Assembly: GCF_014199445.1 (NCBI RefSeq)
Contig: NZ_JACIJS010000005.1
Location: 186,001 to 250,000, forward strand
DNA: 64,000 bases
Direction: 5' to 3'
Source: Rubricella aquisinus
GTDB lineage: Bacteria; Pseudomonadota; Alphaproteobacteria; Rhodobacterales; Rhodobacteraceae
Shown: positions 34,209 to 43,638 of the stretch, in pieces
Layout: each line of letters begins with the position of its first letter
Numbering within the stretch: position 1 is the first letter of the stretch
Translations under genes and position numbers: made by a program
The notes under the pieces: generated by a model
Databases searched by the model: none
What the model was told of the DNA's origin: nothing
The model's input: the letters and a program-made list of their open reading frames with translations, nothing else

Positions 34209-35624
34209 ATGACCTTGAACCAAGTGATTCGGGCGCTCGGCACGGCAATCGGTGTGGCATTGGCCGCGTCTCCTGTCATGGCGCAAACCAGCGTAAGCCC
34301 ATTGCGCGTCTTATCGACTGCGACCACAGACACGATTGATGTGCCCATCGACCGCGCCATCGTGATCGAGACCGCCCGCCCCGTAGGGGAGCTTTCTATT
34401 GCGAACCCACGCATTGCCGATGTGGCCGTGCTGGGCGATCAGAACCTCTATGTGCTGGGTCGCGCGACGGGCCGCACCACGCTGACGCTGATTGATGAGC
34501 GGGGTGATCTGCTGGCGAATATCGAAATCGCCGTGACCCCCGATGTGAGCGAATTCAAGGAGCGTTTGCGCGAAATCCTCCCCGGAGAGCCGATTGAAGT
34601 GCGTACCGCGAATGACGGGCTGGTCCTGTCGGGGGCGGTGTCTGGCGCGCGTCAGGTCGCCCGCGCGGTGGAACTCGCCAATCGCTACGCCCCGGATGCG
34701 GTCACCAGCCTATTGACCGTTGGCGGCACCCAGCAGGTGCTGCTGGAGGTGCAATTCGCTGAAATGCAACGCACCGTGGCCAAGCAACTGGGCGCGAGCC
34801 TTGCAGGCATTGGTCCGGGCAACAACCAGATCGGGACACGCACGCTGATTCAGGGCAATAACCTCAACAATATCCTGACAAATCAGCCGGTTACACTGGC
34901 GCAAAACCAGCTTGGCGCGGCCCTTCTGGGATTTCAGTCCGGCAGCTTCACCCTGAACCTGCTGCTTGAAGCGCTGGAGACGAAGGGCCTTGTCCGCACT
35001 CTGGCAGAGCCGAATGTGGTCGCGATTTCCGGGCAGGAAGCGACCTTCCTCGCCGGGGGGGAATATCCGCTGCCGACAATCGCGAACAACCAGAACGGGG
35101 TCGCTCAGGTCGAGGTGCAGTATAAGCCCTTCGGCGTTGAACTGGGCTTCATCCCCACAGTGATCGATTCCGATCTGATTAACCTTCAGGTGCGCACTGC
35201 GGTGAGCGCGGTGGACCCCAACATCTCCATCACCGTGAATGGGGCGACCGTCAATGGCTTCACCGTGCGGCGGGCACAGACCACGGTTGAGATGCGCGAT
35301 GGCGAAAGTTTCGCGATTGCGGGCCTCATTCAGGATGATTTCACGGATACGAAGAACGCGATTCCCTGGTTGGGCGATGTGCCGATCCTTGGCGCCCTTT
35401 TCCGGTCCGCGGCGTTCCAGCGCGAACAAACCGAGCTTGTGATCGTGATCACGCCGCATCTTGTCTCCCCGACCGATGGCTCCACGCTGTCACTGCCGAC
35501 GGATCGGGTGCGTATTCCAAACGAATTTGAGCTGTTCCTGAACGGTCAGGTTGAAGGCAGCGCCGAAGTGGCACGCATCGCCAATCAGGCGTTTGAAGGG
35601 GAGTATGGCTATGTCATTGAGTAA
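34209..35624 (+). CDS. cpaC: Flp pilus secretin CpaC (RcpA)
   Basis: A 471-residue outer-membrane secretin. A signal peptide (1-24, VALAASPVMAQ) precedes an N-terminal pilus/secretin domain with a beta start (VPIDRAIVIETARPVGELSI) and the GSPII_III secretin core (TLAEPNVVAISGQEATFLAGGE region, FAIAGLIQDDF, TELVIVITPHLVSP). It forms the outer-membrane pore for the pilus. GGAGGCAGAGGC lies before the ATG. The OmpA-like lipoprotein gene begins inside its end. Confidence 0.94.
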   Translation: MTLNQVIRALGTAIGVALAASPVMAQTSVSPLRVLSTATTDTIDVPIDRAIVIETARPVGELSIANPRIADVAVLGDQNLYVLGRATGRTTLTLIDERGDLLANIEIAVTPDVSEFKERLREILPGEPIEVRTANDGLVLSGAVSGARQVARAVELANRYAPDAVTSLLTVGGTQQVLLEVQFAEMQRTVAKQLGASLAGIGPGNNQIGTRTLIQGNNLNNILTNQPVTLAQNQLGAALLGFQSGSFTLNLLLEALETKGLVRTLAEPNVVAISGQEATFLAGGEYPLPTIANNQNGVAQVEVQYKPFGVELGFIPTVIDSDLINLQVRTAVSAVDPNISITVNGATVNGFTVRRAQTTVEMRDGESFAIAGLIQDDFTDTKNAIPWLGDVPILGALFRSAAFQREQTELVIVITPHLVSPTDGSTLSLPTDRVRIPNEFELFLNGQVEGSAEVARIANQAFEGEYGYVIE

Positions 35625-36267
35625 GCGTCATCTGCCCGCGCTGATCGCGATTGTCGCTCTTTCTGCGTGCTCCGCGAATGAGATCGGCAGCAACCCGGAC
35701 AATCCAAGCTTTGGCACCGCGACCGCGCAAAACCGCATCGCGCAGAAATCCTCGCTCTCTCAGGGCCAGCGGGCGATTAACCTTGCCCGCGCGTTTAACG
35801 AGGCCGTGCCGAACACCGTCACGTTCGATTTCAACAGCACCACTCTTGGGCCGGAGGCCCGCCAAACCCTTGATCTGCAAGCAAATTGGCTGCGCCGGAA
35901 CACTGGCACGCAATTTGAGATCGTGGGCCATGCCGATCTGGTCGGTGGGGAGGCTGTGAACCAGCGAATCGGGCTGGAGCGCGCGACGGCTGCGCTGGAA
36001 TACCTCGTGGCACAGGGTGTCCCGCGGGAGCGCCTGATCGCGCTTGCATCGCTGGGCGAAGAACAACCTGTCGTCCAGACCGAAGAGCGGGAGCGCCTCA
36101 ATCGGCGCGCCGTCACGCAGGTGTCCGGCACCCAGATCATCGGGGACGGGCGCGGATTTGATGGTCAAGTCGCGCTCCGCATTTACAGCGACTATATCGC
36201 CGGAACGGGCCCGGTTCTGACCGTGCCGGAGGATTCTGTCGGCAATCTCGGAACCAGTGACGAGTAA
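35611..36267 (+). CDS. OmpA-like lipoprotein in the cpaD position
   Basis: A 218-residue lipoprotein. The signal ends in a lipobox LSAC (Cys20). The C-terminal part is an OmpA/Pal-like peptidoglycan-binding domain (VTFDFNSTTLGPEARQTLDL, FEIVGHADLVGGEAVNQRIG, RERLIALASLGEEQPVV). The usual CpaD of other tad loci is missing here, and this protein takes its place between the secretin and TadE, so it may anchor the secretin to the cell wall. ATG 35611 is used because GAAGGGG lies 8 bp before it. It overlaps cpaC by 14 bp. Confidence 0.85.
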   Translation: MSLSKRHLPALIAIVALSACSANEIGSNPDNPSFGTATAQNRIAQKSSLSQGQRAINLARAFNEAVPNTVTFDFNSTTLGPEARQTLDLQANWLRRNTGTQFEIVGHADLVGGEAVNQRIGLERATAALEYLVAQGVPRERLIALASLGEEQPVVQTEERERLNRRAVTQVSGTQIIGDGRGFDGQVALRIYSDYIAGTGPVLTVPEDSVGNLGTSDE

Positions 36268-36383
36268 TCCGCGCTATTTGCGTGACTCTCCTCTCGAAAT
36301 TGTTATACATTCAGCGAAATAGACTCGTTGAGTGTTTGTGGGATGGGGGTCTCACGTCATCGGGGAATGCGGGGGTAGGGCTG

Positions 36384-36830
36384 GTGCAAACCAACCGGGA
36401 CAGGAAAACTCTATTCAAGCGGGATACGTCCGGCACGGTTACCGTGGAGTTTGTCATCACGCTTCCGTTCCTGATCGCCGTTCTTGCCTTTGCCTCGCAA
36501 TATGGTCAGGCCATGCAGGTGCGCAACGCGCTTGATATCGCGACACGCGATGCAGCGCGCTACATGGCGCGCGCACCCCTTGATGAAACGGGCGCGACCA
36601 TTGACCCGATCTTTATCGCCAACGCCCAGACGCTGATCAATCGCCGCCTTGGCAGCGCTGTTGAGGCGGTGCGGTTCAACACCCTCACCTCGACGGCGGA
36701 TGTCACGATGGTGGATGTTGAGGTGGATGTCAGCTTCCCCTTGCTGGAGTGGATTGATCGTGGCGAGGGGGGCACAGATTTCAGCTCCTTCACCATGGAA
36801 GCCACCGAAACATGGCCGAGGACGAACTGA
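36384..36830 (+). CDS. tadE: TadE-like pseudopilin
   Basis: A 148-residue protein with a basic N-terminus (NRDRKTLFKRDTSG) and a pilin-like cleavage context TSG/TVTVEFVITLPFLIAVLAF, keeping Glu at mature position 5. The rest is periplasmic. TadE-like pseudopilins are minor components needed for pilus assembly. The start is GTG 36384; a GTG at 36282 is in frame but gives a non-family extension. Its stop overlaps the next start (TGATG). Confidence 0.83.
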   Translation: MQTNRDRKTLFKRDTSGTVTVEFVITLPFLIAVLAFASQYGQAMQVRNALDIATRDAARYMARAPLDETGATIDPIFIANAQTLINRRLGSAVEAVRFNTLTSTADVTMVDVEVDVSFPLLEWIDRGEGGTDFSSFTMEATETWPRTN

Positions 36831-37444
36831 TGAGCATTCGGGGCATCCTCAACCGTTTTCGCAAGGACGACACCGCCGGCCCGTCCGTGGAATATGTGCT
36901 GATCTTCGGCCCGTTGGTCGCGATCATCTATTTCACGATCGAAATGGCGATTGCCTATCACTGGGCGCTTTCAGCACAAAAGGCTGTGGAACAGGGCGCG
37001 CGCGCGGCGGTCGTATCTGCCCCTGTGGTCAATGAGATTGCGGTGCAGGAAATCGGCGGCGCGGCTGTGATGCGCCGCACCCCGGCGGCGGGGTTCTCCG
37101 CTGGCACCCCCTGCTACCAAAACGCCTGCGAACCGGTGCAGACAGTATGGTGCTCCGGCGGTGGACGCCTGATCGAGAATGAAGACCTCGGCATGACCTG
37201 TAATGCCGACCGGTTCCAGCGTGTTTTCAACGCCGTGAGCAGCATTACATACAATCTTGAGCCCGAAGATGTGTCTGTCTTTTATGAAGACCTTGATCTT
37301 GGGTATGCAGGAGAGCCATATGTAGCGATGGTGACCGTATCCATCCGGCAGCGCGCATTCCCATTTGCTTTGGGCCTGTTCGGAACAGAGACGAGATTGC
37401 CCGCTGTGTCCTCCTCATTGGTTGCCGAGGACCTGCGGGACTAG
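36830..37444 (+). CDS. Second TadE-like pseudopilin
   Basis: A 204-residue protein. N-terminal basic stretch ends at FRKDDTAG, followed by PSVEYVLIFGPLVAIIYF, again with Glu at position 5. The C-terminal part contains four cysteines (CYQNACEPVQTVWCSG, GMTCNADR) likely to form disulfides. It is probably a TadE/TadF-type minor pilin. No TadG with a VWA domain was found in the locus. It is translated from an ATG overlapping the stop of the previous gene. Confidence 0.8.
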   Translation: MSIRGILNRFRKDDTAGPSVEYVLIFGPLVAIIYFTIEMAIAYHWALSAQKAVEQGARAAVVSAPVVNEIAVQEIGGAAVMRRTPAAGFSAGTPCYQNACEPVQTVWCSGGGRLIENEDLGMTCNADRFQRVFNAVSSITYNLEPEDVSVFYEDLDLGYAGEPYVAMVTVSIRQRAFPFALGLFGTETRLPAVSSSLVAEDLRD

Positions 37445-37466
37445 GGATCAAGGGGCAGTCGCGCTA

Positions 37467-38693
37467 ATGGCGTTGTTGAGAGGTAAGTCCACGCCCGCGC
37501 CAGAAGCGCTCGCCGTGGCAACACATCTGGAAGATTTTGACCTCCTGATGGAGGATCTCGACGAAGAATTCGGGACAGCATGGCAATCCGTTGCCGTAGG
37601 CGCGGCTTTTGACCGGATCGCTGAGGTTAACCCGGAGGAAACCGAAATCCTCGTCATCGCGGTTGAGCCCGATGACGAACCGGCCTTTGGCACCTTTGCC
37701 GACCTGATCAAAGCGGGCCAGCAGAAGGGCATGGCGGTGCTATTGGTCGTCGATGAGGTCAGCCCGCGCGCCATGCACACGTTGATGCGCGCCGGGGCCG
37801 ACGATTTCACGCCCTACCCGCTGCCCGAAGGGGTGCTGTCCGAAACCATCCGCTCGATGCGGGGTAAGGTGTCCCAAAAGGTGGCGGAAGCGAAAGCCGC
37901 AACCGAGATGCGGCAAGGCGTGATAATGCCCGTCTATGGCGTGGCCGGTGGCGTGGGCGCGACCACTTTCGCCGTGAACCTTGCTTGGGAAATTGCGCTG
38001 GAATTGCGCAAAACCGATAAGCGCGTCGCGATCATCGACCTTGATCTGCAATATGGCACCGTGTCGACCTATCTGGAGCTTCAGCGGCGGGAGGCGATCT
38101 ACGAATTGCTCTCCTCCCCCGAAAACATGGACCGCGACAGCGTCAAACAGGCGATCCAGACCTTCAACAAGCGGCTTGATGTGTTTACCGCGCCCCCGGA
38201 TGCGCTGCCGCTTGATTTCATGGAGCCGGAAACGCTGAACACCATTCTGGATTTCATGGTGCAAGGCTATGATTTCATTGTGGTGAACGTGCCCAGCGCG
38301 CTGACGCGGTGGTCCGATATCGTGCTGACCCGGGCGGAGACTTATTTTGCCGTAATGGAAACCGATATGCGTTCCGCCGACAACATGCTGCGCTTCCTGC
38401 GCGCGTTGAAGGCCGAGGATTTGCCGTTTGAGAAAATCCAGTATGTGCTGAACCGCGCACCCGGCCTGACAGATATGTCGGGGCGTCGGAGCCGGATGAA
38501 ACGGCTCGCGGAAACGCTCGGTATTGAGTTTAACGTCATGCTTCCTGATGGCGGCAGCGCCATTCCGAATGCGTGCGACCACGGCAAACCCCTCGCTGAG
38601 GCCGCGGCGCGCAATCCGCTGCGTAAAGAGATTAACAAAACCGCGATCTCCCTGATAAAACTGGTGGAGTCGCAAAAAAGCGGTACGATCTGA
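37467..38693 (+). CDS. cpaE: Flp pilus localization ATPase CpaE/TadZ
   Basis: A 408-residue protein with a receiver-like N-terminal domain (residues 1-~140) and a ParA/MinD-like domain. The Walker A position reads GVAGGVGATT (158-167), in which the usual lysines are replaced by Ala160 and Ala165, as known for TadZ/CpaE proteins. IIDLDLQYGTVS and FIVVNVPSALTRW follow. It positions the pilus apparatus in the cell. The N-terminal receiver-like domain lacks an obvious phospho-acceptor Asp pattern. Confidence 0.93.
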   Translation: MALLRGKSTPAPEALAVATHLEDFDLLMEDLDEEFGTAWQSVAVGAAFDRIAEVNPEETEILVIAVEPDDEPAFGTFADLIKAGQQKGMAVLLVVDEVSPRAMHTLMRAGADDFTPYPLPEGVLSETIRSMRGKVSQKVAEAKAATEMRQGVIMPVYGVAGGVGATTFAVNLAWEIALELRKTDKRVAIIDLDLQYGTVSTYLELQRREAIYELLSSPENMDRDSVKQAIQTFNKRLDVFTAPPDALPLDFMEPETLNTILDFMVQGYDFIVVNVPSALTRWSDIVLTRAETYFAVMETDMRSADNMLRFLRALKAEDLPFEKIQYVLNRAPGLTDMSGRRSRMKRLAETLGIEFNVMLPDGGSAIPNACDHGKPLAEAAARNPLRKEINKTAISLIKLVESQKSGTI

Positions 38694-38731
38694 GGGACAA
38701 TTCATCGGTCTGAGCAAGGGGGGCTCTGAGC

Positions 38732-40213
38732 ATGTTTTCACGTTATCAAAAACCGGGTGCGGTGCCGTCGGCCCCTGCCCCGCCAAAGATCACGAAACCT
38801 GCCGTCCGCCCCGCGCCCTCTGCCCCTGATCCAGTCGCCCCCCCGCGGCAACAGGAAGAAGAGGTCGCGCCGCGTATCGTGCGCGCACAGGCGGTGGTCG
38901 AGCAGTCCCCCGATGCGGAACGGGATCGCAAGCGGCGCGAGCGCCTGCTCGATATCCGCATGGACCTGCATCGTAAGCTACTGGAAACACTAAATCTTTC
39001 CGTTCTTGACCGGGTGCCGGAGGCCGAGTTGCGGCGCGAAATCAGCGTCATCGCGCGCGAGGGCTTGCGCGAAATGAGCGTGGTGCTGACCGCCGCCGAA
39101 ACGGAACAACTCAACAGCGACCTTTATGACGAAGTGACCGGGCTTGGGCCGCTGGAGCCGCTGCTGAAAGACCCAACGGTCAACGATATTCTCGTCAACG
39201 GCCCAAATCAGGTGTTCGTGGAACGCGGCGGCAAACTGCAATTGACCGATACGGTGTTTCGCAATGACAAGCACCTCTTGCGTGTCATCGACAAGATCGT
39301 GAGCGCCGTGGGCCGCCGGGTCGACGAATCAAACCCCTATGTGGACGCCCGCCTGCAAGACGGCTCGCGCTTTAACGCGCTCGTACCGCCCTGTGCGGTG
39401 GATGGCGCGCTCGTCTCGATCCGTAAATTCTCCAAGGAGAAGCTCTCGATCGACGAATTGATCAATTTCGGCGCGTTTACCGAGGAAATGGCCGCCTATC
39501 TTCAGGCTGCCGTGGCATCGCGCATCAACGTGATCGTGTCAGGCGGAACCGGGTCGGGTAAGACCACGACGCTCAACGCGCTGTCCTCCTTCATCGACAA
39601 TTCCGAGCGGATCGTGACGATTGAGGACACCGCCGAACTTCAGTTACAACAGATCCATATCGGCCGCATGGAAAGCCGCCCGCCCAACGTGGAAGGGCGC
39701 GGTGAGGTGACCCAGCGTGATCTGCTGCGCAACGCGTTGCGGATGCGGCCGGACCGGATCATCGTTGGGGAAACGCGCGGCAACGAAGTGATCGACATGT
39801 TGCAGGCGATGAACACCGGCCATGACGGGTCCATGACCACGATCCACGCCAACTCCGCCCGCGATGCTGTCAGCCGCCTTGAAAACATGATCGCCATGTC
39901 CGGGGTGGAGATGCCGATCAACGCGATGCGCGCCCAGATCGCGGCGGCTGTGAACCTTGTCGTGCAGGTCAGCCGCCTTCAGGATGGCTCCCGCCGGATG
40001 CTGTCGATCACGGAAATCACCGGGATGGAGGGGGATATCGTCTCTATGCAGGAAGTGTTCCGTTTCCAGCGCACAGGTGTTAGTGAAAACGGAAAGATTA
40101 TTGGGCATTTCACCGCAACCGGGCTACGTTCGCATTATGCGGAACGCTTTGCCCAATGGGGCTACGATCTGCCAAACAGCATCTATACACCGACCCGGGG
40201 GGGATCGGCGTAA
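38732..40213 (+). CDS. cpaF: Flp pilus secretion ATPase CpaF/TadA
   Basis: A 493-residue T2SSE-family ATPase that powers pilin polymerisation from the cytoplasmic face. A proline-rich N-terminus (residues 8-40) is followed by helical N-domain and the motor domain with Walker [10 protein letters not shown] (271-279), Asp box [11 protein letters not shown], and [17 protein letters not shown] (Walker B region). The C-terminal part contains [15 protein letters not shown]. It is followed by tadB and tadC, its membrane partners. Confidence 0.95.
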   Translation: MFSRYQKPGAVPSAPAPPKITKPAVRPAPSAPDPVAPPRQQEEEVAPRIVRAQAVVEQSPDAERDRKRRERLLDIRMDLHRKLLETLNLSVLDRVPEAELRREISVIAREGLREMSVVLTAAETEQLNSDLYDEVTGLGPLEPLLKDPTVNDILVNGPNQVFVERGGKLQLTDTVFRNDKHLLRVIDKIVSAVGRRVDESNPYVDARLQDGSRFNALVPPCAVDGALVSIRKFSKEKLSIDELINFGAFTEEMAAYLQAAVASRINVIVSGGTGSGKTTTLNALSSFIDNSERIVTIEDTAELQLQQIHIGRMESRPPNVEGRGEVTQRDLLRNALRMRPDRIIVGETRGNEVIDMLQAMNTGHDGSMTTIHANSARDAVSRLENMIAMSGVEMPINAMRAQIAAAVNLVVQVSRLQDGSRRMLSITEITGMEGDIVSMQEVFRFQRTGVSENGKIIGHFTATGLRSHYAERFAQWGYDLPNSIYTPTRGGSA

Positions 40214-40240
40214 GACCATTGTCGAGGGGGAGCCGGGCGC

Positions 40241-41203
40241 ATGTCGTTCGAGCCACTGATTTACGCGATTGTGTTTGTCGCAGTGCTTGCACTGGTCGAG
40301 GGCATTTACCTTGTCATCTTCGGGCATTCCGTGCGGCTGGAATCCAAGGTCAACCGCCGGTTGGAATTGCTGGAGAAAGGGGAAGACCCCGAAGAGGTGC
40401 TCGAAACCCTCCGCACGGAGCGGGATCGCCACCGAAAGAACACCGGCATCCCCATTTTTGCCCCCCTCTATGAACGCGCTGCCCAAGCGAATATCGCCTT
40501 TAGCCCCAAGGCGCTGATCGTGGTGATCATCGCGATGGCGGCTGTGGTGTTCATCCTATTGACGATCTTTTCCACCGCCGGTCTGTTTTTGCGGCTGATG
40601 ATCGGCATCCTGATGGGGTATGCCGCCGTCTATCTGTGGCTCAACAACAAGGCGAAAGCCCGGCTGCAACTGTTTGAAGAGCAGTTGCCGGATGCGGTGG
40701 AATTGATCGTGCGCTCGCTCAAGGTCGGGCATCCTTTCTCCAGCTCCGTTGCCATCGTGGCGCAGGAAATGCCTGATCCGCTTGGCACCGAATTCGGCAT
40801 GATCGCGGATGAGGCGACCTACGGCATGGACGTCACCACCTCGCTCAACCAGATGGCGGAGCGGATTGACGTGCAGGATTTGCGCTTTCTCGCGGTGGCG
40901 GTCAGCATTCAGGCGCAATCGGGCGGTAACCTTGCCGAAGTGCTCGAAGGGCTTGCCGCCGTGATCCGTGCCCGGTTCAAGCTGTTCCGCCGCGTGAAGG
41001 CGATCACCGCAGAAGCGAAATGGTCGGGCTGGTTCCTGTCCATGTTCCCGCTCATGGCGATCATCATGATCAACCTTGTGGACCCGAATTATTACGATGA
41101 AGTCCAGCAAAGCTCGGTCTTTTTGCCCGGAGCCATTTTCGTGGCGGTCATGCTGGTGGTGAACATGGTTTTCATGCGCGCCATGGTGAATATCAAGGTA
41201 TGA
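40241..41203 (+). CDS. tadB: Flp pilus inner-membrane protein TadB
   Basis: A 320-residue inner-membrane protein with a T2SSF domain (LPDAVELIVRSLKVGHPFSS, RFLAVAVSIQAQSGGNLAEVLEGL) and hydrophobic helices near residues 5-28, 100-140 and the end (LPGAIFVAVMLVVNMVFM). It forms the platform with TadC for the CpaF ATPase. The tadC start lies 7 bp behind its stop. Confidence 0.94.
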   Translation: MSFEPLIYAIVFVAVLALVEGIYLVIFGHSVRLESKVNRRLELLEKGEDPEEVLETLRTERDRHRKNTGIPIFAPLYERAAQANIAFSPKALIVVIIAMAAVVFILLTIFSTAGLFLRLMIGILMGYAAVYLWLNNKAKARLQLFEEQLPDAVELIVRSLKVGHPFSSSVAIVAQEMPDPLGTEFGMIADEATYGMDVTTSLNQMAERIDVQDLRFLAVAVSIQAQSGGNLAEVLEGLAAVIRARFKLFRRVKAITAEAKWSGWFLSMFPLMAIIMINLVDPNYYDEVQQSSVFLPGAIFVAVMLVVNMVFMRAMVNIKV

Positions 41204-41210
41204 TGCAGCC

Positions 41211-42215
41211 ATGGACATGATACTCAACACGCTGGATACCGTTTGGGACGTGCTGGTCGCCGCATTCGGCCCGTTCGGGCCGCTCTATGCCTTGGGCGCG
41301 GCAGGGCTGTTTCTCATCGCGCTGTCCGCGCCCTTTGCGCTCAAGAAACCCGTTGATCCGCTGGACCGACTGACGGAATCCGCCCCCGCGCCGAAAACCG
41401 CGCGACCCCAGTTGAACCAGAACCGGGGCGAGGCGCTTAAACTGCGTGCAGAGCCGAACGGACTGGGGCTTGATGCCTTCGCCAACTATCTGGAACCGCA
41501 GGACCAGAAAGAATTCGGCGCGGTGCGGCTCAAGCTGATCCAGGCGGGCTATCGCAGCCGTTCTGCGGTGTCGACCTATCACTTCCTGCGCGTGGCACTT
41601 GGCCTTGGCATGTTGGGCGTGGGGCTGTTGGGTGTGTTCATCTTCAACACCCAAGAGGACGTGATGAAAACGATCATGACCGTCCTCATCCCCGGTCTGA
41701 TCGGGTATTTCGGCCCGGATTATTGGGTGACGCGCCGGGTGGAGAGCCGCAAGGAAGAAATCGCGACCGCCTTTCCCGACGCGCTCGATCTGATGCTCGT
41801 CTGTGTGGAGGCGGGCCAGTCGCTCGATCAGGGGATCATGCGCGTCGCGCGGGAGATCAAATCGGGCTATCCCGTGCTGGCCGAAGAATTCGAGATCGTG
41901 GCAAACGAAGTCCGCGCCGGGAAAGAGCGTGTGACCGTCCTGCGCGACATGGCGGAGCGGTGCGGCGTGCCCGATGTGTCCTCCTTCGTGACGGTGCTGA
42001 TCCAATCTGCCAGTTTCGGTACAAGCATCGCCTCCGCCCTGCGGGTCTATTCCGCGGAAATGCGGGACAAGCGCGTGATGCGCGCTGAGGAAAAGGCGAA
42101 CGTGCTGCCCACCAAACTGACACTTGGCACCATGATGTTCACCGTGCCGCCGCTCCTGCTTTTGCTGGTTGGGCCGTCGGTGTACGAGGTGATGCAGACC
42201 CTTTCGGGGGGCTGA
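41211..42215 (+). CDS. tadC: Flp pilus inner-membrane protein TadC
   Basis: A 334-residue T2SSF-family membrane protein. Hydrophobic segments lie near residues 20-45, 125-170 and 295-325, with FPDALDLMLVCVEAGQSLDQG and SSFVTVLIQSASFGTSIASAL as the cytoplasmic signature. It partners TadB. Its last base is shared with the next start codon (TGATG). Confidence 0.94.
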   Translation: MDMILNTLDTVWDVLVAAFGPFGPLYALGAAGLFLIALSAPFALKKPVDPLDRLTESAPAPKTARPQLNQNRGEALKLRAEPNGLGLDAFANYLEPQDQKEFGAVRLKLIQAGYRSRSAVSTYHFLRVALGLGMLGVGLLGVFIFNTQEDVMKTIMTVLIPGLIGYFGPDYWVTRRVESRKEEIATAFPDALDLMLVCVEAGQSLDQGIMRVAREIKSGYPVLAEEFEIVANEVRAGKERVTVLRDMAERCGVPDVSSFVTVLIQSASFGTSIASALRVYSAEMRDKRVMRAEEKANVLPTKLTLGTMMFTVPPLLLLLVGPSVYEVMQTLSGG

Positions 42216-42787
42216 TGCCCATGCGCGCCCTGCTGGCCATACTGCTGCTCGCGGGATGTGCGGGGCCGGATGGATTTGCCGACCTGCGCCCGACGGGGGA
42301 GCGTCCTCTTACGCTGGATGTGGACCGGGCGGTCGATCCCCTGCAAACCGGGCACGCCTTGATGAATGCGGGCGAGCATGAATTGGCGCGGCGCAGTTTC
42401 GCGCGCGCGCTGATCGACAATCCGCAAGATCCCCGCGCGCTTGTCGGTGTTGGCTCGGCCAATCAGGCGCTTGGCCGGTTCAAACAGGCAGAGCGGTTCC
42501 TGCGCGCGGCGGTCGAGGCCGATCCGCGCTCCATCGTGGGGTGGAATAATCTCGGTGTGGTGCTGCACGAACAGGGCGATATCGTTGGGGCGGAGGCGGC
42601 GTTTCGCCTTGCCTTCCTGCTTGATAGCGGTGCCAGCCCCGATGTGACGCGAAACTTCAACATGGCCCTTGCGAGCCTGGAGCAGACGGGGGAGACTCCG
42701 GCCACGGTTGAGGGTGATTTCCGTCTGGTGCCGCTCGGGCATGGTCGGTATTTCTTAACCACAGGTGATCCTGAGGGGGATGGATAA
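42215..42787 (+). CDS. tadD: TadD-like TPR lipoprotein
   Basis: A 190-residue lipoprotein with lipobox LLAGC near residue 15 and tetratricopeptide repeats (ALMNAGEHELARRSFARALI, GSANQALGRFKQAERFLRAAV, NNLGVVLHEQGDIVGAEAAF). TadD-type proteins assist assembly of the secretin or pilus. Translation starts at the ATG overlapping the tadC stop; ATG 42221 is two codons further and would also work. The following TPR gene starts as this one ends. Confidence 0.86.
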   Translation: MPMRALLAILLLAGCAGPDGFADLRPTGERPLTLDVDRAVDPLQTGHALMNAGEHELARRSFARALIDNPQDPRALVGVGSANQALGRFKQAERFLRAAVEADPRSIVGWNNLGVVLHEQGDIVGAEAAFRLAFLLDSGASPDVTRNFNMALASLEQTGETPATVEGDFRLVPLGHGRYFLTTGDPEGDG

Positions 42788-43635
42788 TGAAATGGGCTCT
42801 ACCCGCTGCTGCCCTGCTGATGGCGCTGGCCGCATGTGAAACCGCCCCACGGGTGGACGCAGATGAAGGGTTTGACGAAATTGACCTCATTGAGGAGGCA
42901 AACCTCACCGACCTGATGCTGTCCTTGAGCGATCCGGCGGATGCCGTGTCCTATTTCGAGGCGGCCCTCACGCGGGAGCCGCAGCGCGTGGATTACAAAC
43001 GCGGATATGCCCAAGCCCTTGCCCGCGCGGGCCGGTATACCGAGGCCGCGCGCATCTATGAGGATTTGAACACGACCGGGCAGGCCGAAACCAATGACCG
43101 CCTTGTCTATACCGAGGTGCTGATCCGCGAAAACCGGTTCGAGGAGGCCGCGATCCAGCTAGAGCTGCTTCCGACGCTGACGGATGAATATCGCTACAAC
43201 CTGCTCAACGCGCTTGTCGCGGATCATTATGGCCGCTGGGCCGATTCAGACCGCTATTACGATCAGGCCCAATCCCTGACCACGCGCCCCGCACCGGTTT
43301 TGAACAATTGGGGCGTGTCGCATCTGTCACGGGGCGACAATCCCGGCGCGATGGACCTGTTTGAACGGGCCGTGGCCCTTGATCCGGGCCAGTTCGGGCC
43401 AAAGAACAACCTGACGATCACGCGCGGGCTGGAGCAGATCTACACCCTGCCCGTCGTGCCGATGACCGAAGAGGAGCGGGCGCAGCTTTACCACAACCTT
43501 GCCCTCGTGGCTCTGCGGCAGGGGGAGGAGGACGTGGCAAAGGGGCTTTTGCGCGCCGCCGTCAACAGCCATCCGCGCTTCTTCCCCGCAGCGGCGGATA
43601 AGCTCGAAGCGCTTGAAGCCGTGGTGGAGCGTTGA
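42787..43635 (+). CDS. Second TPR lipoprotein of the tad locus
   Basis: A 282-residue lipoprotein with lipobox ALAAC near residue 17 and TPR repeats through most of its length (ALTREPQRVDYKRGYAQALA, AARIYEDLNTTGQAE, VSHLSRGDNPGAMDLFERAV, LVALRQGEEDVAKGLLRAAV). It is a longer paralogue-type partner of the preceding gene; two TPR lipoproteins in a row are unusual but seen in related tad loci. The order with secretin and peptidase suggests a role in outer-membrane assembly. Confidence 0.82.
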   Translation: MKWALPAAALLMALAACETAPRVDADEGFDEIDLIEEANLTDLMLSLSDPADAVSYFEAALTREPQRVDYKRGYAQALARAGRYTEAARIYEDLNTTGQAETNDRLVYTEVLIRENRFEEAAIQLELLPTLTDEYRYNLLNALVADHYGRWADSDRYYDQAQSLTTRPAPVLNNWGVSHLSRGDNPGAMDLFERAVALDPGQFGPKNNLTITRGLEQIYTLPVVPMTEEERAQLYHNLALVALRQGEEDVAKGLLRAAVNSHPRFFPAAADKLEALEAVVER

Positions 43636-43638
43636 GCC

